Source of the DNA: CAMLFJ01 sp040902305
Lineage (GTDB): Bacteria > Methylomirabilota > Methylomirabilia > Rokubacteriales > CSP1-6
Length of the DNA stretch: 62,921 nt
Reading direction: 5' to 3'
Assembly (NCBI GenBank): GCA_040902305.1
Contig: JBBDXN010000160.1
Coordinates: 1-62,921, forward strand
The notes beneath the pieces were generated by a model. That model worked only from the letters and a program-made list of their open reading frames with translations. It did no database searches and had not been told where the DNA came from. The translations under genes were made by a program, and so were the position numbers. Below, in pieces: positions 9,252 to 17,319 of this stretch (the first letter of the stretch is position 1; every line of letters begins with the position of its first letter).

Positions 9252-9943
9252 CAGGTGTCGCCTTCCAGGCGGTAGCCCACGCCGGTCACTGTCCCGATGC
9301 GCCGTCCCTCCGCCCCGAGCTTCTGCCGCAGCCGCCGCACGTGCACGTCCACCGTGCGCGATTCGATCTCGCCGGCGGCCGCGTAGCCCCAGACGTGATC
9401 CAGCAGGAACTCCCGCGAGAGCACCCGTCCCCGGGCCTCCACCAGGGCCCGCAGGAGATCGAACTCCTTCCGGGTGAGCGCGACCGGGGCCCCGTCCACC
9501 GTGACCAGGTGGGCCGCCGGATCGATGCTGAGCGAGCCGACCGTGAGGGGCGCCGCGCCCGGCGTCGGACGGGTGCGCCTCAGCACCGCGCGGATGCGCG
9601 CCACGAGCTCCCGCGGCGAGAAGGGCTTGACCACGTAATCGTCGGCGCCCATCTCGAGCCCGAGGATCCGGTCCACCTCATCACCCCGGGCCGTCAGCAT
9701 GACGATGGGGATCACCTGGGTGACGGGATCTTGACGGAGCCGGCGGCAGACCTCGAGCCCGTCCATCTCCGGGAGCATCAGGTCGAGCAGCACGAGGTCC
9801 GGCGGCGCACTACGGGCGGCCCGCAGCGCCTCCGCGCCGCTCTTGCACTTGGTCACCTGGTAGCCCTCGCGCTCGAGGTGGAAGACGAGCAGGTCCCGGA
9901 TATCCGGCTCGTCCTCGACGATCAGGACCCTGAGGGCTGCCAC
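9251..9943 (-). CDS. phoB: PhoB-like response regulator, partner of the kinase
   Basis: OmpR/PhoB-family regulator of 230 residues starting at GTG 9943. The receiver has phospho-acceptor Asp54 (DLVLLDLMLPEMDGLEV) and DDYVVKPFSPREL. The winged helix has VALTRKEFDLLRALVEARG and the recognition-helix region ESRTVDVHVRRLRQKL. It overlaps the kinase gene by one base, so this is the cognate pair. It is a paralogue of the regulator at 5292-6023, and either could act at the Pho boxes. Confidence 0.88.
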   Translation of the reverse strand: MAALRVLIVEDEPDIRDLLVFHLEREGYQVTKCKSGAEALRAARSAPPDLVLLDLMLPEMDGLEVCRRLRQDPVTQVIPIVMLTARGDEVDRILGLEMGADDYVVKPFSPRELVARIRAVLRRTRPTPGAAPLTVGSLSIDPAAHLVTVDGAPVALTRKEFDLLRALVEARGRVLSREFLLDHVWGYAAAGEIESRTVDVHVRRLRQKLGAEGRRIGTVTGVGYRLEGDT

Positions 9944-9955
9944 CGTCGCCCCTTC

Positions 9956-10037
9956 ATTGCTCCGCTCGGCTCGCCTGCGGCTCCGCCTCGCCCGACCATT
10001 GCTCCGCTCGGCTCGCCTGCGGCTCCGCCTCGCCCTA
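9956..10037 (-). repeat. Dispersed repeat, two tandem copies (42-bp period)
   Basis: Two nearly identical units start at 9956 and 9998. On the minus strand they begin right at the stop codon of the metallo-hydrolase gene (TGGTAGGGCGAGG) and carry a variant of the core AGCCGAAGGCGAGCCGAGC in which the centre reads GCAGGCG. The same family occurs at 18921, 21611-21849 and 35783. Confidence 0.85.
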
Positions 10038-11075
10038 CCACGGCCGGGTTTCGCCGATCTTGGGGACCCAGGCCCGCGCGGGGTCGATGGCCCGGCGCTG
10101 GATGGCCGCGAGCATGCGCCCGGGCGGCTCGTCGAGCGGCTCGTCGGCGAGGTCGAAGGTGCCCCAGTGCATGCCGAGCATCGTCCGCGCGTCGAGGTCC
10201 ACGAAGGCCTGGACCGCTTCCTCCGGCGTCGTGTGGACCCACTTCATGATGCCGGGCGGCAGGTAGGCTCCGATCGGCAGCGCGACCACGTCGAAAGGGC
10301 CGAGGCGGCGCCCGATCTCCTTGAACCCGGCGAAGTAGCCGGTGTCCCCGCCATGATAGAAGCGCCGCTCTCGCCCCAGCATGGCCCACGAGGCCCACAG
10401 GCGCCGGTTCGCGTCCCACAGCCCGCGCTGGGAGAAGTGCTGGGCCGGGGTGCAGACGAAACGCACGCCGCGATGCTCGCGCTCCTGCCACCAGTCGAGC
10501 TCCTCCACGCGGGTCATGCCGTTGTCGACGAACCAGGTCTTCATCCCGAGCGGCACGAGGAAGAGCGGGTCGTGGGTGGCGGCCAGGCGCCTGACCGTGG
10601 CCAGGTCGAGGTGGTCGTAGTGATCGTGAGAGATCGTCACCACGTCGATGCGGGGCAGGCTCTCGAAGGCGAGCCCCGGCGGGTTGAGGCGCCGAGCGCC
10701 GATCCAGGAGGTGGGGCCCGCCCGCGCGCTCCAGTTGGGATCCGTGAGCACGCTGAGACCGTCCACCTGGACCAGCAGGGTCGCGTGGCCGACCCACGTG
10801 ATGGTGCGCGGCGGGGGCACCGCGCGCAGCGCCGCCCCGTCGTTGGCGACGCGCGGAGCCTCGAAGACGCGCGGGGAGGTCAAGCTCTCCCACGTCCGCC
10901 GGGCGATGAAGCTCCAGCGGGTCCAGCCGGACGCGCGCCCGAAGCTCGGATCCACGTTGCGGAAACCGCCCTCGACGTGATGGAGTGGGCGCCCCGAGAG
11001 GGGCTCCGTCCCAGCACTGGCGCAGGCGACCAGGACCAGCAGGAATGGGAGAAGCGCGACGGCTCGCGGGCGCAC
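10035..11075 (-). CDS. Metallo-beta-lactamase-fold lipoprotein (NAPE-PLD/UlaG-like)
   Basis: Binuclear metal hydrolase of 346 residues from GTG 11075. A lipoprotein signal peptide ends in LVLVACAS, so the mature protein should be lipid-anchored at Cys18. The metal ligands are the HxHxDH-type motif SHDHYDHLD, a His in CTPAQHFSQRG, an Asp in YHGGDTGYF and a His in TMLGMHWGTFDL. The spacing and the WVGHATLLVQVDG opening fit the NAPE-phospholipase-D-like/UlaG branch, which acts on phosphodiester or lactone bonds. The substrate cannot be read from sequence. A dispersed repeat begins exactly at its stop codon. Confidence 0.85.
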   Translation of the reverse strand: MRPRAVALLPFLLVLVACASAGTEPLSGRPLHHVEGGFRNVDPSFGRASGWTRWSFIARRTWESLTSPRVFEAPRVANDGAALRAVPPPRTITWVGHATLLVQVDGLSVLTDPNWSARAGPTSWIGARRLNPPGLAFESLPRIDVVTISHDHYDHLDLATVRRLAATHDPLFLVPLGMKTWFVDNGMTRVEELDWWQEREHRGVRFVCTPAQHFSQRGLWDANRRLWASWAMLGRERRFYHGGDTGYFAGFKEIGRRLGPFDVVALPIGAYLPPGIMKWVHTTPEEAVQAFVDLDARTMLGMHWGTFDLADEPLDEPPGRMLAAIQRRAIDPARAWVPKIGETRPW

Positions 11076-11120
11076 TCTGGGGCGCAGTCTACCCCGGCGC
11101 CGCGGCGGGCGTAAAGCGTC

Positions 11121-11384
11121 CTAGGTGCTCGCGGCCGCGACCGGTACCAGCCCCAGCAGGCGGAGGCGCTTGCGCAGGGTATTGCGGTTGATTCCGAGCA
11201 GCTTCGCCGCCTTGAGCTGATTGCCCCCGCACAGATCGAGCGCGTGTCGCAGGAGCGGCAGCTCCACGCGGGCCATCACCGCCCGGTAGAGGCGGCCGCC
11301 GTCGGCCGCCGCCTCACCAACCAGGGACGGCAGCGCACTGGTGACCAGCGCGTCGAAGCTCTCCGCCCCCGGCTTGGCAGTCAT
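11121..11384 (-). CDS. Small Fis-type helix-turn-helix protein
   Basis: Protein of 87 residues from the ATG at 11384; the frame is open to a GTG at 11420 and no clear ribosome site decides between them. The C-terminal half is a Fis/NtrC-type DNA-binding domain, with ALDLCGGNQLKAAKLLGINR followed by NTLRKRLRLLGL. The N-terminal half (GAESFDALVTSALPSLVGEA) resembles the Fis dimerisation region. It is probably a nucleoid-associated or accessory regulator. It sits at the end of the nitrogen locus, but no binding target is visible. Confidence 0.75.
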   Translation of the reverse strand: MTAKPGAESFDALVTSALPSLVGEAAADGGRLYRAVMARVELPLLRHALDLCGGNQLKAAKLLGINRNTLRKRLRLLGLVPVAAAST

Positions 11385-11510
11385 GTGGATGTACCGGAGC
11401 AAGCCCTGTGCCCGGAGCACCCCGATGCGATATCGCGGCCTTGGGCCGGGCCCGCGACCAACCCGCCGGTCAGACTGCTCACGGCGTGAGCATGGTGTGT
11501 GTCGTTGTGG

Positions 11511-11750
11511 CTAGAGCTTGCGCAGCCCGTGCCCCACCGCCTCGGTGAGCAAGAGCGCTTGCGCGACCTCCGCCATCGGCTTGCGGGTGTCCGTCACGTC
11601 GGGACGGTGCTTGTCCACGAGTCGCAGGACGTCCTCGGCGCGACTCCCGTTGCCTACCACCTGCCCGCCCTGAGCCGTGACCGCTTCCGCCACCGCGGCC
11701 CGCGACGGAGCGTGATCGTCGATGATGAGTACCCGCCGATGTGGTTTCAT
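11511..11750 (-). pseudogene. Truncated receiver-domain fragment
   Basis: Short frame of 79 residues whose start matches a response-regulator receiver (RRVLIIDDHAPSRAAVAEAV) and whose phospho-acceptor segment is recognisable (RPDVTDTRKPM). A normal receiver continues for about 65 more residues. Here the sequence jumps directly to a helix-like tail (AEVAQALLLTEAVGHGLRKL), as if the middle had been deleted. It is either a decayed regulator or a minimal phosphate-accepting fragment. It lies downstream of the porin gene on the same strand. Confidence 0.5.
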
Positions 11751-11835
11751 GATCGGGCAACGCAGCAAGCGAGGTGCCATCGCGGGCCCGAGGGAAAGCG
11801 AAGGGTTGGCGAGCGGGGTGGGGCCGCGGGGCCGG

Positions 11836-13083
11836 CTAGAAGAAGGAGTAGTAGAGGCTGAGCGAGATCGTGTCCAGGCTCTTGCCGCGCGCGAGCAGGC
11901 CCTGCGTGGTACGGTCCGGCACCGAATAGCGCACCCGGAACACGCGCTCGTCCGACTGATCGTGCCGGTACTCGAGCCGGCCCACCAGTCCCTTCCAGAT
12001 CTTGTACTGGATCGTGGCGGTCGTGGACCAGAGGTCCGTCCCGATCCCGGAGCCGGTGCGGGCCCCGTCCGCGTCCCGGAAAAACTCCTGGCGCACCGAC
12101 GTCCGCAGCTTGTCCGTCCAGTCGTACGCCGCGTACGCGGCCCAGCCCCACCAGGTCGCGTCGGTGTCCCGCCGGGTGCCCAGGCTCCGGACAAAGGGCT
12201 CGCTCTGCTCGTGGCCGTAGTCGACGTTGAGGGCCAGGGTGAGGTTCTTGACCCCGGTGTAGGCGAACACGAAGTCCAGCACGTACCGGAGATGGCTATT
12301 CACGTAGCTCCGGGAGTCACGCGGCACGTTGTCGTCAATCCGGCGGGGGTCGATCTGCTCCGGACCCACGATCCAGTTCAGGCTCGTCGTGAAGTCCTGG
12401 AGCGGCGTGAACGCGAACTGCCCGGTGTAGCTCACCGAGTCGTTGACGCTCTTGGAGTCGTCCCAGCCCAGCACGACGCCCGCGGTCATGTTGAACCAGT
12501 CGGTGAATGCGTAAGAGGCGACGACGCCGGTATGGGTGAGCGGGATCGCCAGCGTGAACAGATAGCCCCGCGAGAAGTTCAGGTTGTTCGGCGACTCGAT
12601 GACCTCGTATCCGAGCAGGGTCACGAACTTGCCCGCCTTCAGGGTCAGGCCGCTGCCGAGCGGGACCATCCCGGAGACGTAGGCCTCCTGCAGGTCGAAC
12701 CACTCGGTGTTGCGGAACGGAAACGCGTCGTCCTCGTCCCGGAAGATGCCGAAGGAGTGGTTCTTCTTGGAATCGCTGCCCGCGGTGACCACGAGACCGT
12801 AGCCGAACGGGTACCTCTCCGACGGGTCTTTCTTGATGCTGAATTCCGCGATGTTGAAGGTGTAGCCCTCGTGAAAATCGTAGAACCGCAGCTCGTTGGT
12901 GCCCCGGGTAGCTCCGCCCCGCCCCGCCCCGGTCAGGTTGAACGTGTAGCTGTTCTCGATGTAGGAGAAGAGCTTGTGCTCCTCCCAGAAGGTCTTCGGC
13001 GCCGGCGTCTGGGCCCCCGCGTTCACGGCGCTTCCCAGCACCGCCATCAGGACCGCGGCCAACCAGCTTCGCGTCATTCTCAT
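11836..13083 (-). CDS. Outer-membrane beta-barrel porin (BBP2/OmpL-like)
   Basis: Outer-membrane porin of 415 residues from the ATG at 13083, which has a GAGGAGG site. The signal peptide ends at AVNAGAQ. The mature protein opens with FWEEHKLFSYIENSYTFNLT, typical of the putative beta-barrel porin-2 family, and continues as alternating amphipathic strands. It ends SLSLYYSFF with the terminal Phe expected of BAM substrates. It lies just downstream of glnA and has its own sigma54-type promoter at 13161-13176, so it is probably induced by nitrogen limitation and admits a nitrogen-containing solute. The solute is inference. Confidence 0.82.
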   Translation of the reverse strand: MRMTRSWLAAVLMAVLGSAVNAGAQTPAPKTFWEEHKLFSYIENSYTFNLTGAGRGGATRGTNELRFYDFHEGYTFNIAEFSIKKDPSERYPFGYGLVVTAGSDSKKNHSFGIFRDEDDAFPFRNTEWFDLQEAYVSGMVPLGSGLTLKAGKFVTLLGYEVIESPNNLNFSRGYLFTLAIPLTHTGVVASYAFTDWFNMTAGVVLGWDDSKSVNDSVSYTGQFAFTPLQDFTTSLNWIVGPEQIDPRRIDDNVPRDSRSYVNSHLRYVLDFVFAYTGVKNLTLALNVDYGHEQSEPFVRSLGTRRDTDATWWGWAAYAAYDWTDKLRTSVRQEFFRDADGARTGSGIGTDLWSTTATIQYKIWKGLVGRLEYRHDQSDERVFRVRYSVPDRTTQGLLARGKSLDTISLSLYYSFF

Positions 13084-13160
13084 CGTGACGACCTCCTCGA
13101 GGAAGTGGGTACCGGCGGCCCGCGGCCGGCCGCGAGCGTCTCCCGCGGTCACGGAGGCGA

Positions 13161-13176
13161 TGCGAGTTCGGTGCCA
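13161..13176 (-). promoter_or_regulatory. Sigma54 promoter of the porin gene
   Basis: Minus-strand TGGCACCGAACTCGCA has the invariant GG and GC separated by 10 bases and matches TGGCAC-N5-TTGCA at most positions. The predicted start is near 13150, about 67 bp before the ATG. Confidence 0.65.
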
Positions 13177-13213
13177 GCGGGCATACGGGACGCGACGCGG
13201 GGTTTGCCCGACT

Positions 13214-13235
13214 GGGAGGCAGCGGCCCGCCTCCC
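13214..13235. promoter_or_regulatory. Palindrome upstream of the porin sigma54 promoter
   Basis: Perfect 7-bp inverted repeat GGGAGGC/GCCTCCC with an 8-base spacer. It lies about 65-85 bp upstream of the predicted start. It could be an enhancer for the nearby NtrC-type activator, or a terminator for glnA; sequence alone does not decide. Confidence 0.4.
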
Positions 13236-13350
13236 GGCCGCCCAGCGAACGGGCAGGCTGCTCACGAGGCAGTCAGGGAGGATCCGGGCGGACGATCGAC
13301 GGCCCCGGCCGGGGGGGGGGGCGCCGGACGGGGGCCGGGCGAGGCCAGGT

Positions 13351-14775
13351 CTAGATGTCGTAGTAGAGGGCGAACTCGTACGGATGCGGGCGCAGCCGGA
13401 TCGGGTCCACCTCGTTCTTCCGCTTGTAGTCGATCCACGTCTCGATGAGGTCCGGCGTGAACACGTCGCCCTTGAGGAGGAAGTCGTGATCCTTCTCGAG
13501 GTTGTCGAGTACGATGTCCAGCGCGCCGGGGAGCTGCTTGATCTTCTTCTGCTCGGCGGGCGGCAGCTCGTAGAGATCCTTGTCGATCGGCTTGCCGGGG
13601 TCGATCTTGTTGGCGATGCCGTCGAGGCCGGCCATCACGCAGGCCGCGAACGAGAGGTACGGGTTGCAGGTCGGATCCGGCGTTCGGAACTCGATGCGCT
13701 TCGCCCCCTCCGCCTTTGAGTACATCGGGATCCGGATGGCCGCGGACCGGTTGCGCTGGCTGTAGACCAGGTTGATCGGCGCCTCGTAGCCCGGGACCAG
13801 CCGCTTGTAGCTGTTGGTGGAGGGCGCGATGAACGCGAGCAGCGCGGGCGCGTGCTTCAGGATGCCCCCGATGTAGTAGAGGCACATCTTCGAGATGTCC
13901 GCGTAGCCTCCCCGCTCGTAGAAGAGGTTCTTGCCGTTCTTCCAGATGGACTGGTGGGTGTGCATGCCGGAGCCGTTGTCCTGGAAGAGCGGCTTGGGCA
14001 TGAACGTGGCGGTCTTCCCCCACTTCTTGGCCGTCTGCTTGGCGCAGTACTTGTACCAGCACACCTTGTCGGCCATCTTCGTGAGGGTGTCGAAGCGCAT
14101 GTCGATCTCGGTCTGGCCGCCGCTCGCCACCTCGTGGTGGTGCACCTCGACGCGCACGCCGACCGACTCGAGCGCCAGCACCATGTCGGACCGGATGTCC
14201 TGGAACTTGTCCATGGGGGGCACCGGGAAGTAGCCCTGCTTGTAGCGCGGGATGTACCCGAGGTTGGGGCGGTCCGGCGTGCCCTCTCGGCCGGTGTTCC
14301 AGGCACCCGCTTCCGAGTCGATGAAGTAGAAGCCGTAGTTGTAGCTCTGGTCGAAGCGGATCGAGTCGAAGAAGAAGAACTCCAGCTCGGGCCCGATGAA
14401 GATGGTGTCACCCACCCCGCTCTTCTTGACGTACGCCTCCGCCTTCTGGGCCACGTAGCGCGGGTCGCGGCTATAGGCCTTGCCGCTGATCGGATCCTTG
14501 ACCGTGCAGATCAGGACCATGGTGGGCACGGCCGTGAAGGGGTCCATCTGGGCCGTCGAGGGATCGGGAATGAGCAGCATGTCCGACTCGTCGATGGTCT
14601 GGAACCCGCGGATCGAAGAGCCGTCGAAGCCGAGCCCATCCTCGAAGATGTCTTCCCGCAGCTCGGATACCGGGATGGAGAAATGCTGCCAGAGACCGGG
14701 CAGATCGATGAAGCGCAGGTCCACGATCTTGACGCCCTTCTCCTTCGCCATCTTCAACACGTCCTTCGGGGTCAT
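13351..14775 (-). CDS. glnA: Glutamine synthetase type I
   Basis: Makes glutamine from glutamate, ammonium and ATP; 474 residues, the usual GSI length. Recognisable are the N-terminal DLRFIDLPGLWQHFSIPV, the nucleotide/glutamate motif FDGSSIRGFQ, the metal and latch regions GMHTHQSIWK, GYEAPINLVYSQRNRSA and the EFRTPDPTCNPYLSFA segment. The adenylylation loop is present (LYELPPAEQKKI, with the Tyr), so it is likely inactivated by GlnE-type adenylylation. The ATG has an AAGGAGG site. It lies downstream of amtB but has its own sigma70-like promoter and a hairpin in the leader. Confidence 0.97.
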   Translation of the reverse strand: MTPKDVLKMAKEKGVKIVDLRFIDLPGLWQHFSIPVSELREDIFEDGLGFDGSSIRGFQTIDESDMLLIPDPSTAQMDPFTAVPTMVLICTVKDPISGKAYSRDPRYVAQKAEAYVKKSGVGDTIFIGPELEFFFFDSIRFDQSYNYGFYFIDSEAGAWNTGREGTPDRPNLGYIPRYKQGYFPVPPMDKFQDIRSDMVLALESVGVRVEVHHHEVASGGQTEIDMRFDTLTKMADKVCWYKYCAKQTAKKWGKTATFMPKPLFQDNGSGMHTHQSIWKNGKNLFYERGGYADISKMCLYYIGGILKHAPALLAFIAPSTNSYKRLVPGYEAPINLVYSQRNRSAAIRIPMYSKAEGAKRIEFRTPDPTCNPYLSFAACVMAGLDGIANKIDPGKPIDKDLYELPPAEQKKIKQLPGALDIVLDNLEKDHDFLLKGDVFTPDLIETWIDYKRKNEVDPIRLRPHPYEFALYYDI

Positions 14776-14812
14776 TCGCCTGCCTCCTTGAACTGGGTGG
14801 GGAACACTGCGG

Positions 14813-14842
14813 GCCGGCGGCGCCTCCCTTGGCCCCGCCGGC
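14813..14842 (-). promoter_or_regulatory. Leader hairpin of glnA
   Basis: Perfect 8-bp stem GCCGGCGG/CCGCCGGC with a 14-base loop, between the promoter and the glnA ribosome site. No U run follows, so it is more likely a leader structure than a terminator. Confidence 0.4.
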
Positions 14843-14847
14843 CACCA

Positions 14848-14876
14848 ACCTTATGTGTTTGCCTGGGGCCCGTCAA
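14848..14876 (-). promoter_or_regulatory. Sigma70-like promoter of glnA
   Basis: Minus-strand TTGACG, 17-base spacer, TAAGGT. It starts 13 bp past the amtB stop codon and gives a leader of about 65 bases. Confidence 0.5.
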
Positions 14877-14889
14877 GCGGGCCTCGCCT

Positions 14890-16338
14890 CTAGTGGCTCG
14901 GCCGGGCCTTCGCCTCCGCCGCCTTCATGCTCTCGAAAGCCCCGCCGCTCGTCATCGAGTACTCGCCGTACGCCGCCGCGCCTCCGAGCGCGTAGGCGGT
15001 CTCCGAGTGCTGGGAGAGATCCAGCCCGGCCATCTCCTCCTCGTCGCTGACCCGCAGGCCCATGACCGCGTCGAGCACCTTGAGGATGACCGCCGTCATC
15101 ACGAAGCCGAGGATCAAGGTCACGACCACGGCCAGGAACTGCACCCAGAGCTGCTTGGGGTTGCCGTAGAGCAGCCCGTCGCCGCCCGCCTCGTTGACGA
15201 GCTTGGTGGCGAAGATGCCGGTCGCGAGGGCCCCCCAGGTCCCGCCCACGCCGTGGACGCCCACCACGTCGAGCGAGTCGTCGTAGCCCATCCTCGACTT
15301 CAGGTTGCACGCGGTGTAGCAGATGAAGCCCGCCACCGCCCCGATCACGATCGAGGCCATCGGCGTGACGAACCCCGCCGCGGGGGTGATGGCCACGAGG
15401 CCCGCCACCGCCCCCGAGGCCGCCCCGAGGACGGTCGGCTTGCCGCGCGACATCCACTCCGTGAACATCCAGCCCAGGGCGGCCGCCGCGGTGGCGGTGT
15501 TGGTGGTCATGAACGCGTGGGCGGCGAGGCCGTTGGCGGCCAGGGCGCTGCCCGCGTTGAAACCGAACCAGCCGAACCACAGCAGGCTCGCGCCCATCAC
15601 GGTGAACGGCAGGTTGTGCGGGGGCATCGGCTGATGCCCGTAACCCTTGCGCTTGCCGATCACGATCGCGGCGGCGAGCGCCGAGATGCCCGAGGAGATG
15701 TGCACCACGGTGCCGCCCGCGAAGTCGAGCGCCCCCAGGTTCTTCAGCCAGCCGCCGACGCCCCAGACCCAGTGGGCGAGCGGATCGTAGACGAGGGTGG
15801 CCCACAGGAGGATGAACACCAGGAAGGTGGAGAACTTCTTGCGCTCGGCGAAGGCGCCGGTGATCAGGGCCGGAGTGATGACCGCGAACATCATCTGGAA
15901 CAGCATGAACGCGGTGTGCGGGATGGTCGCCGCGTAGTCCGGGTTCGGCTCGGCCCCTACCCCGTTGAGGCCGACCCATTCGAGCCCGCCGATGATGCCG
16001 CCCTTGTCGGGTCCGAAGGCCAGCGAGTAGCCCCAGAGCACCCACTGCACCGAGATCAGCGCGAGGATGATGAAGCTCTGCATCAGGGTGCCGAGCGCGT
16101 TCTTCTGCCGCACCATGCCGCCGTAGAAGAGGGCCAGGCCGGGCGCGGTCATCAGCAGCACCAGCGCGGAGGACACCAGCACCCAGGCGGTATCGCCGCT
16201 GTCGATCTTCGGGGGAGCGGGCGCGGCCGCCGCGGCGGGCGCCGGAGCCGCCGTCTGGGCGAGCGCGAGGCCGGCCGGCGAAAGGGCCGGGGCCAGCACG
16301 CACAACACGATCAGAATCACGGGTATCCGTCCAATCAC
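14890..16338 (-). CDS. amtB: Ammonium channel AmtB
   Basis: Inner-membrane ammonium transporter of 482 residues. I start at GTG 16338 because GGAGGA lies six bases upstream; the longer frame to 16365 would place that site inside the gene. After a signal-like helix and an Ala/Pro-rich stretch there are about eleven membrane helices. Diagnostic segments are APGLALFYGGMVRQKN, FAVITPALITGAFAERKKF, GGTVVHISSGISALAAAI with the first channel His, and DVVGVHGVGGTWGALATGIF with the second. It forms an operon with glnK (23-bp gap), whose product blocks the channel when nitrogen is plentiful. Confidence 0.95.
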   Translation of the reverse strand: MIGRIPVILIVLCVLAPALSPAGLALAQTAAPAPAAAAAPAPPKIDSGDTAWVLVSSALVLLMTAPGLALFYGGMVRQKNALGTLMQSFIILALISVQWVLWGYSLAFGPDKGGIIGGLEWVGLNGVGAEPNPDYAATIPHTAFMLFQMMFAVITPALITGAFAERKKFSTFLVFILLWATLVYDPLAHWVWGVGGWLKNLGALDFAGGTVVHISSGISALAAAIVIGKRKGYGHQPMPPHNLPFTVMGASLLWFGWFGFNAGSALAANGLAAHAFMTTNTATAAAALGWMFTEWMSRGKPTVLGAASGAVAGLVAITPAAGFVTPMASIVIGAVAGFICYTACNLKSRMGYDDSLDVVGVHGVGGTWGALATGIFATKLVNEAGGDGLLYGNPKQLWVQFLAVVVTLILGFVMTAVILKVLDAVMGLRVSDEEEMAGLDLSQHSETAYALGGAAAYGEYSMTSGGAFESMKAAEAKARPSH

Positions 16339-16361
16339 CGCATGTCCTCCTTGATGACGCG

Positions 16362-16700
16362 TCACAGGGCGCTCTCGTCCCGCTCACCGGTGCGGATCCG
16401 CACCGCGGTGTCCACCGGCTGAATAAAGATCTTGCCGTCACCGATATTGCCGGTCTTCGCCGCTCCCGCGAGGACCCCCGCGACCTTGTCGGCCAGGTTG
16501 TCGGGCACCACGACCTCGACCTTGATCTTGGGGAGGAAGTCGACCGTGTATTCGCCGCCTCGGTACAGCTCCGTATGGCCCTTCTGGCGGCCGAACCCCC
16601 GGACCTCGGAGACCGTCATGCCGATGACCCCGATGCCGGTCAAGGCCTCCTTGACGTCGTCGAGCTTGAACGGCTTGATGATGGCTTCGATCTTTTTCAT
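16362..16700 (-). CDS. glnK: PII signalling protein GlnK
   Basis: Trimeric nitrogen/energy sensor of 112 residues, the family norm. It contains the T-loop with uridylylation site Tyr51 (GGEYTVDFLPKIKVE), the B-loop TGNIGDGKIFI and the C-loop region AVRIRTGERDESAL. It binds ATP/ADP and 2-oxoglutarate and regulates AmtB and glutamine synthetase control enzymes. The gene pairs with amtB, which is why I call it glnK rather than glnB. A ribosome site GGGAGG and a sigma54-type promoter lie directly upstream. Confidence 0.95.
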   Translation of the reverse strand: MKKIEAIIKPFKLDDVKEALTGIGVIGMTVSEVRGFGRQKGHTELYRGGEYTVDFLPKIKVEVVVPDNLADKVAGVLAGAAKTGNIGDGKIFIQPVDTAVRIRTGERDESAL

Positions 16701-16723
16701 GTGGACCTCCCGGGGCGCTGCTG

Positions 16724-16739
16724 TGCACTCGTCATGCCG
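16724..16739 (-). promoter_or_regulatory. Sigma54 promoter of glnK-amtB
   Basis: Minus-strand CGGCATGACGAGTGCA: GG and GC separated by 10 bases, with GGCA and TGCA conserved. The predicted start is near 16713, which leaves just enough leader for the ribosome site. Confidence 0.5.
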
Positions 16740-16788
16740 CAGGAAGAGCCCGAGGGATGATCGAGAAATCAGGCGATTGTGAGGAGAC

Positions 16789-16807
16789 CCCCTCGGGAGC
16801 CGAGGGG
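16789..16807. promoter_or_regulatory. Palindrome upstream of glnK (possible enhancer)
   Basis: Perfect inverted repeat CCCCTCGG-GAG-CCGAGGGG, about 75-95 bp upstream of the predicted glnK start, a normal distance for an NtrC-type enhancer. Confidence 0.45.
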
Positions 16808-16843
16808 AAGTGTGGCCACTAATTAGGCAGGGTGCTCACGACT

Positions 16844-16869
16844 GCCCTTCGGCTAGGCAGCCGAAGGGC
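16844..16869. terminator. 11-bp inverted repeat after the response-regulator gene
   Basis: Perfect stem GCCCTTCGGCT/AGCCGAAGGGC with loop AGGC, 12 bp past the stop codon of the regulator at 16881. It can act as a terminator (no T run follows) or as a second enhancer for glnK about 130-155 bp upstream of its start. Confidence 0.5.
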
Positions 16870-16880
16870 GGACTACGCGG

Positions 16881-17291
16881 TCAGTCCCGCCAGACCCCGT
16901 CCTCCACGGCCACCGCCTGCCTGGCCGGGGCCAGGACCTCGGTGGTGCCGGGGATCGCGCTCTTGAGCGCGGCCCACAGCTCCTTGAGGTCCGGCGTCTT
17001 GGCGGCCAGATGCACGCCGGGGATCTGCGGCCGCTCCGCCTCGGTGAACGTGCCCGAGCAGACGATCACCTTCGGTCGCGGGCTCCGCCGGCTCAACCGG
17101 CGGATGAAGTCCATCCCGTCCATCCGCGGCATCCGGACATCCAGCACGATGACGTCGGGCCGCACGGCCCCCAGCACGGACAGGGCCTGATATCCGTCGG
17201 TCGCTTCGAAGAGATCGAACTGGCTCTCGAGAGCCATCCGATACAGATTTCGCCAGGCGGGGTCGTCGTCAACGAGCAGTATGCGGGGCAT
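16881..17291 (-). CDS. Single-domain response regulator
   Basis: CheY-like receiver of 136 residues from ATG 17291 (GGAGGTGG site). It shows PRILLVDDDPAWRNLYRMAL, phospho-acceptor Asp in DVIVLDVRMPRMDGMDFI, Thr/Ser switch region VIVCSGTFTE and the Lys in LAAKTPDLKELW. There is no output domain, only a 25-residue tail. It probably passes phosphate to, or competes with, the adjacent NtrC-family activator. A strong sigma54-type promoter at 17320-17335 suggests that the activator controls this gene. Confidence 0.85.
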   Translation of the reverse strand: MPRILLVDDDPAWRNLYRMALESQFDLFEATDGYQALSVLGAVRPDVIVLDVRMPRMDGMDFIRRLSRRSPRPKVIVCSGTFTEAERPQIPGVHLAAKTPDLKELWAALKSAIPGTTEVLAPARQAVAVEDGVWRD

Positions 17292-17319
17292 GATGCCACC
17301 TCCGTTGGGCGCGGCAAGA

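Noticed and set aside
11478..11492. Palindrome GCTCAC-GGC-GTGAGC as an operator
   Set aside because: Short, no promoter nearby that I can identify, and no second copy in the window.
13310..13321. G-run near glnA as a G-quadruplex or regulatory tract
   Set aside because: Single uninterrupted homopolymer like those beside the assembly gaps; probably a sequencing artefact.
13852..16422. 856-residue plus-strand frame opposite glnA and amtB
   Set aside because: High-GC shadow: His/Arg/Glu-rich composition without any domain, antisense to two certain genes.
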